Origin: JAZDFC01 sp043808235
GTDB taxonomy: Bacteria; Bacteroidota; Ignavibacteria; Ignavibacteriales; Melioribacteraceae
Direction of reading: 5' to 3'
DNA: 36,737 nucleotides
NCBI GenBank assembly: GCA_043808235.1
Contig: JAZDFC010000030.1
Coordinates: 1 to 36,737, forward strand
The notes beneath the pieces were generated by a model. It searched no databases, was not told the DNA's origin, and worked only from the letters and a program-made list of their open reading frames with translations. The stretch's first letter is position 1. Each line of letters starts with the position of its first letter. This document shows, one piece after another, positions 17,239 through 24,995 of the stretch. The position numbers and the translations under genes were made by a program.

Positions 17239-18213
17239 TTACCTCTGAAAATAATTACCGAATCCGGATGATTGATGAATTGTGCCGGTACTATCGACAA
17301 TAATTCCTTCCACATCCGGAAGCTGTTCAATTAATTCAATTCCTTTTTTTACACCAAGCACAAAGATGCCGGTTGAAAGCGCATCAGCACTTGTTGCGTC
17401 ATTTGTTATTACAGTAACTGCCTCAATTTCATTTGCCGGCAAACCCGTTACCGGATTAATAATATGAGAATATCTTTTTCCGTTTTTATTAAAAAACTGT
17501 TCATAGTCGCCCGAAGTAGCAATAGCTTTTCCGTCGGCAATTATTTTTCCAAGAAGCTGCCCTCTTTGCCGGGGATGTTGAATCCCTATTTTCCAGTCCT
17601 TCCCCCTGCCAAATATTTCACCGCTGACATTTACAAGATATTTTTTAATTCCCATTTGTTCCAATATCATTGACGCTCTATCAGTAGCATATCCCTGGCC
17701 AATCGCACCAAAATTTATTTTTATTCCAACGGGTTTAATGAGTGTATCGGGATCAAGCAATTTAATTTTCTTCCATCCAACATTTTCCAGGGCAGATAAT
17801 ACTTCATTCGCAGCCGGAAGATTTGGGTTCCCATTTTCGAATCCGATCAAATCAATTAGCTTGCCTATTGCCGGGTCGAAACTGCCGCCCGTCAGATTAT
17901 AGTATTCATCAACCTTTTTCAGCAATTGAAATATCTCGGTGTTGACAATAATTTTTTCTTCCATACTATTGTTGATTCGCCACATATTGTGTCCTTCAAT
18001 ATATGTCGATAATAAAGTATCAATTCTTTTTACTTCATTGAAAGCAACAGTAATTGCATCCTCAGCTTCCTTTTCATCAAGCTCTGCTATTTGTATTTCA
18101 ACTGACGTACCCATAGCAATAGTCGTACGCTTCACAATTGATTCGGTTTTATCCGAACATGCTATAGCAAGTAACGAAAGCATCAAACCGTATATGTAAA
18201 AATGTTTTTTCAT
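17239..18213 (-). CDS. apbE: FAD:protein FMN transferase, lipoprotein
   Basis: ApbE transfers FMN from FAD onto a threonine of target proteins in the periplasm, here presumably RnfD and RnfG encoded upstream in the same operon. The ATG at 18213 gives a lipoprotein signal with lipobox LAIAC (C19). An in-frame ATG at 18243 adds ten charged residues and lies in a hairpin. Family hallmarks are IAMGTSVEIQI, FDPAIGKLIDLIGF, the substrate segment INFGAIGQGYATDRA, YSHIINPVTG and the magnesium-site DATSADALSTG. At 324 residues it is of typical length. Its position between rnfA and rnfB is unusual compared with common rnf orders and reinforces the functional link. Confidence 0.93.
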   Translation of the reverse strand: MKKHFYIYGLMLSLLAIACSDKTESIVKRTTIAMGTSVEIQIAELDEKEAEDAITVAFNEVKRIDTLLSTYIEGHNMWRINNSMEEKIIVNTEIFQLLKKVDEYYNLTGGSFDPAIGKLIDLIGFENGNPNLPAANEVLSALENVGWKKIKLLDPDTLIKPVGIKINFGAIGQGYATDRASMILEQMGIKKYLVNVSGEIFGRGKDWKIGIQHPRQRGQLLGKIIADGKAIATSGDYEQFFNKNGKRYSHIINPVTGLPANEIEAVTVITNDATSADALSTGIFVLGVKKGIELIEQLPDVEGIIVDSTGTIHQSSGFGNYFQR

Positions 18214-18235
18214 ATTCTTTTTATCGACATTGAGA

Positions 18236-18270
18236 TTCTTCATCCCAATGAATTGGGACTCAGAATTATA
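18236..18270 (-). repeat. Palindromic element at the rnfA stop / apbE start, copy A
   Basis: On the - strand, TATAATTCTGA containing the rnfA TAA stop leads into a hairpin TCCCAAT-TC-ATTGGGA and then TGAAG. The same layout, with a different but self-complementary stem, follows the gpmI stop at 25366-25402. The hairpin overlaps the possible upstream ATG of apbE and could tune apbE translation. See findings. Confidence 0.6.
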
Positions 18271-18838
18271 TCATTCCGGCAAATCCCATAAACGCAAGCG
18301 CTAGAATACCTGCAGTTATCAAAGTAATCGGTGCACCGCGGAAAGCTTTCGGCACATCTGTTAATTCCAGTTCTTCACGGATACCGGACATTATAAATAG
18401 GGCTAAAGTAAAACCAGCGCCGGCTCCCAACCCGAATACCACACTCTCAAGAAATGAATATTCGCGCATTGAAAGAAGTAGAGCTAATCCGAGAATCGCG
18501 CAGTTTGTTGTGATAAGCGGAAGGAAAATTCCAAGAGCTCTGTACAAAGGCTGACTTACTTTTTTAATAACCATTTCAACAAATTGAACCAATGCGGCAA
18601 TCACGAGGATGAATGAAGGAATCTGTAAAAATTCCATGTGGTACGGAACAAGAATTTTGAAATACAACATCCAGCTCACAACGGCAGTTAAAACCATCAC
18701 GAATGTTGTAGCCATTCCCATCGAAATCGCCGATGAGGTTTTGTTCGATACGCCAATGAACGGGCAAATCCCAAGAAAGTAGGATAAGACAAAATTGTTT
18801 ACAACAGTTGCCGAAATAAAAATAATTAACAGATTCAT
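18266..18838 (-). CDS. rnfA: Rnf electron transport complex subunit A
   Basis: A 190-residue integral-membrane subunit of the Rnf ferredoxin:NAD+ oxidoreductase, homologous to NqrE. It has six hydrophobic helices and the cysteine-bearing segments YFLGICPFIGVSN and ITTNCAILGLALL that flank the membrane-embedded iron-sulfur centre shared with RnfE. The spacing from rnfE is a single base. Its stop codon lies at the edge of a palindromic repeat. Identification is firm from sequence and operon. Confidence 0.94.
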   Translation of the reverse strand: MNLLIIFISATVVNNFVLSYFLGICPFIGVSNKTSSAISMGMATTFVMVLTAVVSWMLYFKILVPYHMEFLQIPSFILVIAALVQFVEMVIKKVSQPLYRALGIFLPLITTNCAILGLALLLSMREYSFLESVVFGLGAGAGFTLALFIMSGIREELELTDVPKAFRGAPITLITAGILALAFMGFAGMI

Positions 18839-18839
18839 A

Positions 18840-19517
18840 TCAAACTCCCTGCTCTTTCACTTCTAAATTAAATTTAGGCTTGCGATATTTTTCGATAAGT
18901 GAGGATTGCTCGATCCGCTTTTTCCTATCCGCATATGCATTAGAGAAACCCATCAATAATCCGAACGTAATAAACGCGCCCGCCGGCAAAATCATTACTG
19001 TCCACGGTTCGAATGAATTTGGAAGAACCTGGTAGCCAAGAAAAGTTCGCGATCCCAAAATCTCACGAATACCGCTCATCATAATTAGTGCAATTAAAAA
19101 TCCTGCTCCGTTTCCAAGCGCATCAAGAAACGATCTCCATGGATTATTTTTAGATGCAAATGCTTCCGCTCTACCGAGTATAATACAGTTTACGACAATA
19201 AGCGGAATAAATGGTCCTAATGATTTGCTAAGTTCAGGGAATTTCGCTTTCATCACAAGATCGGCTATAGTTACAAAAGAAGCAATTACAACAATATATG
19301 CGGCAATTCTAACTTGCGTTGGAATTAGTTTTCTAATTGTTGAAATCAACACGCTTGAAAAAACAAGCACAAACGTTGTTGCCAGCGCCATTGCAATTCC
19401 ATTCATCACCGAAACAGTTACTGCAAGCGTAGGGCATGTGCCAAGTATCTGTTTAAAAATGGGATTGTTTTCCCAGATACCTTTATAAAACTCATAATAA
19501 GCCGTACCCTTTTTCAT
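18840..19517 (-). CDS. rnfE: Rnf electron transport complex subunit E
   Basis: A 225-residue membrane subunit, paralogous to RnfA and homologous to NqrD. The cysteine motifs LGTCPTLAVTVS near the N-terminus and IVVNCIILGRAEAFAS mid-protein match the RnfA/RnfE pair that hold the intramembrane cluster. Six helices are visible, and the cytoplasmic tail is basic. It overlaps rnfG by 4 bases, so the pair is translationally coupled. Confidence 0.94.
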   Translation of the reverse strand: MKKGTAYYEFYKGIWENNPIFKQILGTCPTLAVTVSVMNGIAMALATTFVLVFSSVLISTIRKLIPTQVRIAAYIVVIASFVTIADLVMKAKFPELSKSLGPFIPLIVVNCIILGRAEAFASKNNPWRSFLDALGNGAGFLIALIMMSGIREILGSRTFLGYQVLPNSFEPWTVMILPAGAFITFGLLMGFSNAYADRKKRIEQSSLIEKYRKPKFNLEVKEQGV

Positions 19518-20077
19518 AATGAACCTCGCTCTTTTAATTGACGCGCTTTCTCAAGTCCCGTATTTACTATCGCCACTACAGCCTTTGAAGATATGGTTGC
19601 ACCGGTTATGGTTTGAATTTCATTCGGGTTCGAAGGCGGTATTCCTTTTACCCACTTTACATTCGGTGTTGTCTGCAAACCGTTGAATTGTTTTCTGAAT
19701 GGATCTTCGGTAACTCTCGTGCCGAGTCCTGGCGTTTCAACCTGTTCAAGTATTTCGATTGATTTTATTTTATTTAAATCGGTTTCGAGACCGATCATCA
19801 TTCGTATTTTACCCTGGAATCCATTCCCTTCGCTTGCAAGTGAATAGCCATATACGTTTTTATTTTCATCGAACACTTTGTAAATCTCAAAACCTACATT
19901 CGCAACCGCTTCGTAACTTTTACCTTCGGGATTTACTAGAAATATCGCTTTCTCGGTTTCGGCTTTTTTATTTGCCGCAATTAACGGATCAGCCCAGTTA
20001 CTAACAAATGAAAGCAAACCGCCGGCAACAACGCCAATAATTGTTAACGTTAATATCATGTGAATTACTGTTTTCAT
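19514..20077 (-). CDS. rnfG: Rnf electron transport complex subunit G (FMN-binding)
   Basis: A periplasm-facing subunit with one N-terminal membrane helix (MILTLTIIGVVAGGLLSFVS) and an FMN-binding domain of the NqrC/RnfG kind. Its flavinylation motif is ITGAT with the acceptor threonine at T161; the residue usually acidic three places before the ST position is glutamine here (QTITGAT). The preceding PGLGTRVTEDPFRKQF segment is typical. At 187 residues it is of normal size. The start overlaps the rnfD stop by 4 bases. FMN would be attached by the ApbE encoded downstream. Confidence 0.93.
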   Translation of the reverse strand: MKTVIHMILTLTIIGVVAGGLLSFVSNWADPLIAANKKAETEKAIFLVNPEGKSYEAVANVGFEIYKVFDENKNVYGYSLASEGNGFQGKIRMMIGLETDLNKIKSIEILEQVETPGLGTRVTEDPFRKQFNGLQTTPNVKWVKGIPPSNPNEIQTITGATISSKAVVAIVNTGLEKARQLKERGSL

Positions 20078-21039
20078 TTTGTGGCTCCAAAAACTTTTGG
20101 ACGTGTATATCTATTAATAATAGGCACAACCGAATTCATAATTAGGATAGCGTACATTACACCTTCTGGCAAACCACCGAATATTCGTATCATTACAACA
20201 AGAAGCGCAATTCCGATTCCGAAAATCCACATCCCCTTCGAAGTAATTGGAGATGTCACCCAGTCTGTAGCCATAAATAATGCGCCGAATAAAAATCCGC
20301 CCGCACAAATATGGAACAACGGATTGGGATATACTGCCGGATTGATTAGCCAAAACGCTCCGCCGAAAATCAACATTCCGATAATCGCTGCAACCGGAAC
20401 GCGCCAATTAACGACACCCATTCCAATTAAAAAGATTCCGCCGATTAAAATTGCAAGCGCGGAAGTTTCGCCGAGCGAACCACCTATATTTCCTAAAAAC
20501 ATTGGCTGAATTTCAGTGAAAACTTTATCGAATTTATATGCAGCTAAGGGTGTTGCGGATGTGATAGTATCCACAGCAAGATTCGGTTTTGTCCATGTAG
20601 TTATTGCGACAGGGAAAGCAGCTTGAAGAAATGCTCTTCCGACAAGCGCAGGATTGAAAATATTGTAACCAAGACCGCCGAAAATTTCTTTGCCGATTGC
20701 AATGGCAAAGACAGCGCCGATTACAGTTGACGACAAACTGAAATTCGGCGGAAGGATTAATCCGAGAAGCAAACCCGTGATGATTGCGCTTCCGTCATCA
20801 ATAACAATTTTTCTTTTACGAATTTTTTTGATTGCAGCTTCCGTGCCCACGCAAGCCGCAACGCTTACCGCCAAAACAACAAGCTGGTAAGGTCCAAAAA
20901 ATACAACCGCAGAAATTATCGCGGGGAGTAACGCTAGAACCACAAACCACATCGCGGTTTTCGTTGACCACCTCGAATGCACGTGCGGCGAGCTTGATAA
21001 TTCTAATTTGTAAGTTGGATTTACTGTAACTGTTTCCAT
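20074..21039 (-). CDS. rnfD: Rnf electron transport complex subunit D
   Basis: A 321-residue integral-membrane subunit homologous to NqrB, involved in ion translocation and carrying covalently bound FMN. The flavinylation motif is DTITSAT with the acceptor threonine at T163, followed by PLAAYKFDKV. About nine or ten hydrophobic helices are visible, with conserved GYNIFNPALVGRAF and DWVTSPIT segments. It is separated from rnfC by 117 bases holding a purine-rich repeat, the longest gap in the Rnf operon. Confidence 0.94.
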   Translation of the reverse strand: METVTVNPTYKLELSSSPHVHSRWSTKTAMWFVVLALLPAIISAVVFFGPYQLVVLAVSVAACVGTEAAIKKIRKRKIVIDDGSAIITGLLLGLILPPNFSLSSTVIGAVFAIAIGKEIFGGLGYNIFNPALVGRAFLQAAFPVAITTWTKPNLAVDTITSATPLAAYKFDKVFTEIQPMFLGNIGGSLGETSALAILIGGIFLIGMGVVNWRVPVAAIIGMLIFGGAFWLINPAVYPNPLFHICAGGFLFGALFMATDWVTSPITSKGMWIFGIGIALLVVMIRIFGGLPEGVMYAILIMNSVVPIINRYTRPKVFGATK

Positions 21040-21100
21040 AATTCTATTTTTTTGTTCAAGAAATCATTTCAATTGCAAAATGAAGATTCATATTGCAAAT

Positions 21101-21158
21101 TTTAAAAACATCTTCTTACTCTTGTTCTTATTCATAATCTTATTCTTAATCTTTCTTT
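21101..21158 (-). repeat. Purine-rich short repeat in the rnfC-rnfD gap
   Basis: On the - strand this stretch is almost all purine plus T, with the word AATAAGA or AAGATTA recurring every 6-13 bases after the rnfC stop. It could act as an A/G-rich translation-initiation aid for rnfD or be simple slipped-strand sequence. It has no coding content. Confidence 0.35.
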
Positions 21159-22494
21159 ATGCCGTCTGCCTCTCTTTTTGCATATTCATCACTCTTTGTT
21201 TTCCTAATCGTATCCACTGAACCAAAGGAATATTTGCCGGACAAGTATAAGTACACGTTCCGCATTCCATACAGGCTGTAATCTGAAATTGCTCGGCGTC
21301 TTCCAATCTGTCAAGCTGGGTAAAACGCGCGAGTTTTGTCGGAGTTAATCCGAGTGGGCAAGCATCTACACATTTACCGCAACGCAAGCAAGGAGTTTCG
21401 GGATGTTCATTCACTTCATTGGCAGTAAGCACTAAAATTCCGGAGGTGGCTTTCATAATCGGAGCGGAAAAATCAAACTGCGCAACTCCCATCATCGGAC
21501 CGCCGACAACAATTTTTACTGCATCATTTTTCACTCCACCGCAGAAATCCAGTACATTGCTTAAGGGAGTTCCAACCGGCACAATCAAATTTTTCGGAGT
21601 CTTGATTCCTTTGCCGGATACGGTTAACGCTGCTGTTAATTGCGGTTCGCCTTTTACAACCGCATCGTGAATAGCGACCGCTGTTCCGATATTCTGAATG
21701 ACAACGCCTACGTCGAGCGGAAGTTTTCCTGGTGGAACTTCTCTATCGAGAACTGCTTTGATAAGCATCTTCTCTGCGCCTTGCGGATATTTGGTTTCGA
21801 GAACTTCAATTTTAATATCGGGATATTTTGCCGCCGCGGTTTGTAATTTTTTAATCGCTTCGGGCTTGTTGTCTTCGATTCCGATGGCGCCGTTTTTAAC
21901 GCAGAGCGCTTTTAGAATTAAGTTCAACCCGGATAAAACTTCATCGGTTTTTTCGAGCATGAATCTATAATCGCGCGTTAAGTATGGTTCACATTCGCAG
22001 CCGTTCAAAATCACGTAATCGATTTGTTTGTCTTTTGGCGGAGTAATTTTTACAAATGTCGGGAAAGCAGCGCCGCCCTGCCCTACTATTCCTGCAACTT
22101 TCACACGCTCCCTAATTTCTTCGGGAGTAACGGTCGCAGGATCGAGAAGTGGCATCGTTTCAAATGTATTCGTTTCGCTTGCATCGATAATTATCGATTC
22201 TTTCGGGAAGCCGGTAACAGTTGGTTCGGGATGAATTTGTTTTACCACCCCGGAAACAGTCGAATAAATCGGCGAGGAGATAAATCCTTCCTGCTCCGCG
22301 ATTATCGTTCCCGCTTTCACCTCGTCTTTTTTCTTTACGATTGGTTTTGCAGGTTTGCCGATATGCTGCGATAAAGGCAATATCACCAACTTCGGATTAG
22401 GCATAATTTCGAATGCCGATTCGGACGTTAATTCTTTTAATTCGGCTGGATGAACGCCGCCTTGAAATGATTTTACTTTACTTAGTAGGCTCAT
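21157..22494 (-). CDS. rnfC: Rnf electron transport complex subunit C
   Basis: The NADH-side peripheral subunit of the Rnf complex, 445 residues. It has the N-terminal FQGGVHPAELKELT start region, a Complex I 51-kDa-like nucleotide and FMN-binding core (GQGGAAFPTFVKI and LNGCECEPYLTRDYR), an SLBB region and two ferredoxin motifs near the C-terminus: C369/C372/C375/C379 and C408/C411/C414/C418. It is the first gene of an eight-gene - strand operon. The upstream 332 bases form the shared region with kdsC and must hold the operon promoter. Confidence 0.94.
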   Translation of the reverse strand: MSLLSKVKSFQGGVHPAELKELTSESAFEIMPNPKLVILPLSQHIGKPAKPIVKKKDEVKAGTIIAEQEGFISSPIYSTVSGVVKQIHPEPTVTGFPKESIIIDASETNTFETMPLLDPATVTPEEIRERVKVAGIVGQGGAAFPTFVKITPPKDKQIDYVILNGCECEPYLTRDYRFMLEKTDEVLSGLNLILKALCVKNGAIGIEDNKPEAIKKLQTAAAKYPDIKIEVLETKYPQGAEKMLIKAVLDREVPPGKLPLDVGVVIQNIGTAVAIHDAVVKGEPQLTAALTVSGKGIKTPKNLIVPVGTPLSNVLDFCGGVKNDAVKIVVGGPMMGVAQFDFSAPIMKATSGILVLTANEVNEHPETPCLRCGKCVDACPLGLTPTKLARFTQLDRLEDAEQFQITACMECGTCTYTCPANIPLVQWIRLGKQRVMNMQKERQTA

Positions 22495-22826
22495 ATTTTT
22501 ATTGCGAATTTGATTTTGATGGAAATGTGGAAAGCATTTATTGTACCAGAAAAAACCTTTATTTTGACGAAAGTAAAATACGATAAACCTGTCTAATTCG
22601 AAAAATATTTCGGTGGAACCGCAAATTTTTTTTACTGTTTTTAGAAATGAAAAACATAAATTCCATTAATGAGAATTTATAATTGACTTTGCCGAAAAAC
22701 GAATAGGAAAACCATCATATCTCCGAACATGCATATTGATATTTTATCTCCAAATATTGTTATATTGCCTCACCGAAATGAGAAACTCTAAAAACAATTT
22801 TTGGATTTAAACCGGACATTCAACTA
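22495..22826. other. Divergent intergenic region between rnfC and kdsC
   Basis: This 332-base AT-rich gap has no coding frame worth reporting and no strong hairpin. It should contain the promoters of the Rnf operon (leftward) and of kdsC (rightward). Nothing else is apparent. Confidence 0.6.
22736..22766 (+). promoter_or_regulatory. Candidate sigma-70-like promoter for kdsC
   Basis: TTGATA at 22736-22741 and TTATAT at 22760-22765 are separated by 18 bases and lie about 60 bases before the kdsC start. The boxes resemble -35 and -10 elements, but the AT-rich background makes this tentative. Confidence 0.3.
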
Positions 22827-23333
22827 ATGAAACTAACTGACGAACTGATTGAGAAAGCGAAGAAAATCAAATTAGTACTTGCTGATTGCGACGGCGTACT
22901 AACGGATACGGGAGTTTATTATTCAGCCGAAGGCGAAATGATGAAACGCTTTTCAATCCGCGATGGAATGGGAATGGAACGATTGCAAAAACTTGTTAAT
23001 GTTGAATGCGGGATAATTACCGGCGAAGAATCCAAAAGCATTCTCCGTCGTGCGGAAAAATTAAAATTGACCGAAGTGCATCTCGGTGTAAAAGATAAAG
23101 TCGGTCGGTTGAATGAAATCCTCTCAAGAAAAAAATTAAGAATAGAAGAGGTAGCTTTCATGGGCGACGATACAAACGATATCGATATTTTAAAAATTGT
23201 CGGGCTATCTGCATGCCCCGCTGATGCTACGAAATTTGCAAAAGAGATTGCAGATGTGATCGTAGAAAGTCCCGGGGGCAACGGCGCCTTCCGTGATTTT
23301 GCCGAGATGATAATTGATGCAAAAAATAACTGA
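22827..23333 (+). CDS. kdsC: KdsC-like 3-deoxy-D-manno-octulosonate 8-phosphate phosphatase
   Basis: A 168-residue HAD-superfamily phosphatase with no cap domain, of the KdsC/YrbI type, which makes Kdo for lipopolysaccharide. The first motif is LADCDGVLTDTG (D20, D22), then RFSIRDGMGMERLQ, the ITGEES motif II and the GDDTNDIDIL motif with PADA after it, all typical of KdsC. A CMP-sialate-type or other sugar phosphatase of the same family is possible. The codons for its last ~12 residues (RDFAEMII...) are duplicated downstream at 23571-23622, beyond a small inserted gene. Confidence 0.9.
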   Translation: MKLTDELIEKAKKIKLVLADCDGVLTDTGVYYSAEGEMMKRFSIRDGMGMERLQKLVNVECGIITGEESKSILRRAEKLKLTEVHLGVKDKVGRLNEILSRKKLRIEEVAFMGDDTNDIDILKIVGLSACPADATKFAKEIADVIVESPGGNGAFRDFAEMIIDAKNN

Positions 23334-23341
23334 ATAGAGAC

Positions 23342-23542
23342 ATGAAGCGAAGACAAAAAAATGTCGTAGTTGAATATGATTTCAGCAAAGGTGTTGTTTG
23401 GAAATATTCCAAAAGATATGCAGAAGGCACCAATGTTGTTGTAATTGAACCGAACATTGTAAAATATTTTCCTGATAATAAATCAGTTAATGATGCGCTC
23501 CGGTCGTTGGTAAAGATTATAAAAAAGCATAAAGTTGCTTGA
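23342..23542 (+). CDS. Small ribbon-helix-helix-like, antitoxin-like protein
   Basis: A 66-residue basic protein beginning 8 bases after kdsC. It has a VEYDFSKGV segment and then RYAEGTNVVVIEPNIVKYFP and a final helix SVNDALRSLVKIIKKHK. The strand-helix-helix layout resembles RHH antitoxins of the BrnA sort, and similar DFSKG...GTNVVV proteins are widespread hypothetical proteins. No toxin gene follows in the next 170 bases, so it would be an orphan. The gene lies exactly between two copies of the kdsC 3' end, which suggests that it arrived with the duplication. The family call is from memory and structure pattern only; DNA binding is inferred. Confidence 0.7.
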   Translation: MKRRQKNVVVEYDFSKGVVWKYSKRYAEGTNVVVIEPNIVKYFPDNKSVNDALRSLVKIIKKHKVA

Positions 23543-23570
23543 GTTAATTTGTAATTAATCAGTAAAACAT

Positions 23571-23622
23571 TTTCGCGATTTTGCCGAGATGATTATCGAA
23601 GCGAAGTTGATTAACAACTAAA
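23571..23622 (+). pseudogene. Duplicated 3' tail of kdsC
   Basis: The 17-base word GATTTTGCCGAGATGAT at 23577-23593 is identical to 23295-23311 inside kdsC. In frame it reads HFRDFAEMIIEAKLINN then a stop, against FRDFAEMIIDAKNN then a stop at the true kdsC end. The copy has no gene body in front of it and so is a vestige of a kdsC 3' end 282 bases downstream of the working one. Confidence 0.8.
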
Positions 23623-23630
23623 AAATACTT

Positions 23631-23700
23631 GCCAAGAATTACACTAATTTGCACGAATTTAGAATAAAATGAATTTGTGGAAATTCGGGGAATTAGTGGC
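23631..23700. repeat. Imperfect palindromic intergenic repeat
   Basis: A left arm beginning GCCAAGAATTACAC (23631-23660) and a right arm ending GGAATTAGTGGC (23672-23700) are imperfect reverse complements, with about 22 of 29 positions pairing. The wording (GCCA.GAATTACAC.AATTTGCACGAATT) resembles the CACGAATT-rich palindromes found between genes in many Bacteroidota and green sulfur bacterial genomes. It looks degenerate. Confidence 0.5.
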
Positions 23701-23714
23701 TTAAAAGTACAAGT

Positions 23715-24359
23715 TTATTTCCTCCCGCTTGTAAAATAATTCGCCCCCATCTTAATATACTCAACCTCTTTCATGTGAAGGCTTTGTAATTGTGCTGCAA
23801 TAGCTTCTCCTTTCAATCCCGCCGAAAATGATTTCCAAAAACTTTCAGCCATAAATTTTCCACGTGTAATCAACAGCATTGCTTGAAGTAATCTTGCGAC
23901 TAATTTACTTCCGTCGGCATCGAAATCAATTATGAATGCTTTTCCACCGGGTTTTAATATCCTGCAAATTTCTTTTAAAACTTTTTCCGGCATTTTCACT
24001 TCGTGTAGTAATTGTTTGCACACAACGACATCAACACTCCCGGTATCAATAGTCAATTCCTCAGCCGGACACTCGCATGTTTCAATTTGCTTTCCATACC
24101 GAACTGCTTCTTCTTTAGCTATCTCAAGCATATTGCCGTGCATGTCCTGTGCAACAAGAACGGGATTATACAAATACTTCGAAAGTTCCAACTGAAGGAA
24201 TCCCGGACCGGAAGCAATGTCGACAACTTTTTGATTCGGCTTTTTCTCAACTCGCTTCGAAATAATTTTTGCAATCCGTCTGTGGTCAAATTTTACGAAT
24301 GGACGCAAACCATCCGTATATCTCCGGCACATTTCTTTATCCCAAATATATTCTACCAT
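23715..24359 (-). CDS. Class I SAM-dependent methyltransferase
   Basis: A 214-residue methyltransferase of the Methyltransf_11/25 type. Motif I is VVDIASGPGFLQLELS, followed by an acidic residue in VAQDMHGNML, VDVVVCKQLLHEV at motif IV and ICRILKPGGKAFIIDFD after it. The ATG at 24359 (MVEYIWDK) is preferred because AAGGA lies 8 bases before it; the frame extends to 24401. The substrate is unknown. It lacks the UbiE/MenG signature regions, so it is not proposed as the missing menaquinone methylase, though small-molecule methylation is likely. Confidence 0.85.
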   Translation of the reverse strand: MVEYIWDKEMCRRYTDGLRPFVKFDHRRIAKIISKRVEKKPNQKVVDIASGPGFLQLELSKYLYNPVLVAQDMHGNMLEIAKEEAVRYGKQIETCECPAEELTIDTGSVDVVVCKQLLHEVKMPEKVLKEICRILKPGGKAFIIDFDADGSKLVARLLQAMLLITRGKFMAESFWKSFSAGLKGEAIAAQLQSLHMKEVEYIKMGANYFTSGRK

Positions 24360-24545
24360 GATAATTCCTTTTTTATTTATACTCTTGCTCCATGTACCCA
24401 TCTTTCACATAATCATTTTCAATCTTTCGTTTTATTTACCTGATAAGTTTTATCCATTCGGTTTTATTCAGGTCGTAGAATCCCATCGATAACTTCTATT
24501 GGATTTAATTAATGGAAAGAATCAATAACAAGGAGTAAAAATTAG

Positions 24546-24995
24546 TCACGAACTTATTTTAGATTTTCTTTTAATCTGAAGTAGTCTTTTAATATCGGAA
24601 ATTAGTGGGGCGTCGGTAACGTCCAACAGTAGCCATTTACCGTCGTGGTAATTCGTAGCTTCCATATATTTCTGTCGTATTATTGGACTTAGCTCATTTA
24701 GTATTTTCTCCGTCTCTATCCGTTCTTCTTTACCAAGAACTATTTGCATAAGAAAACGATTCTTCTCCGGGATGAAAGTACAGAACGATTTCGACTTTTT
24801 GAATCGTAATCCCCATCCGTATTTGGTTCCACCATAAATCCAATCATCTGCAGGAAAAATATCACGATAATTTTCATTAATGAATTTCAAAAGTAAGTTC
24901 CAGTGTTTAAAATTCTTCGCCCCGATACACTTTTGTACAATTTCATCATCCGGCTTTTTTAATTTGTCGGTCAATCTTACATTCTCTTCTTCCAT
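24546..24995 (-). CDS. DUF3788 family protein
   Basis: A 149-residue soluble protein matching the DUF3788 pattern: NLLLKFINENY, the DDWIYGGTKYGWGLRFKKSKSFCTFIPEKN core and a C-terminal GKWLLLDVTD segment. The mix of aromatic residues in a beta-rich core resembles a small-ligand or nucleic-acid-binding fold, but no function is established. The start is the ATG at 24995; the TTG four codons upstream is less likely. It stands alone with about 190 bases before the methyltransferase and 400 bases to gpmI. Confidence 0.8.
   Translation of the reverse strand: MEEENVRLTDKLKKPDDEIVQKCIGAKNFKHWNLLLKFINENYRDIFPADDWIYGGTKYGWGLRFKKSKSFCTFIPEKNRFLMQIVLGKEERIETEKILNELSPIIRQKYMEATNYHDGKWLLLDVTDAPLISDIKRLLQIKRKSKISS

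Noticed and set aside
23715..24359. Methyltransferase as the missing MenG
   Set aside because: It lacks the UbiE/MenG signature segments and is far from the men cluster; a generic class I methyltransferase is the safer call.
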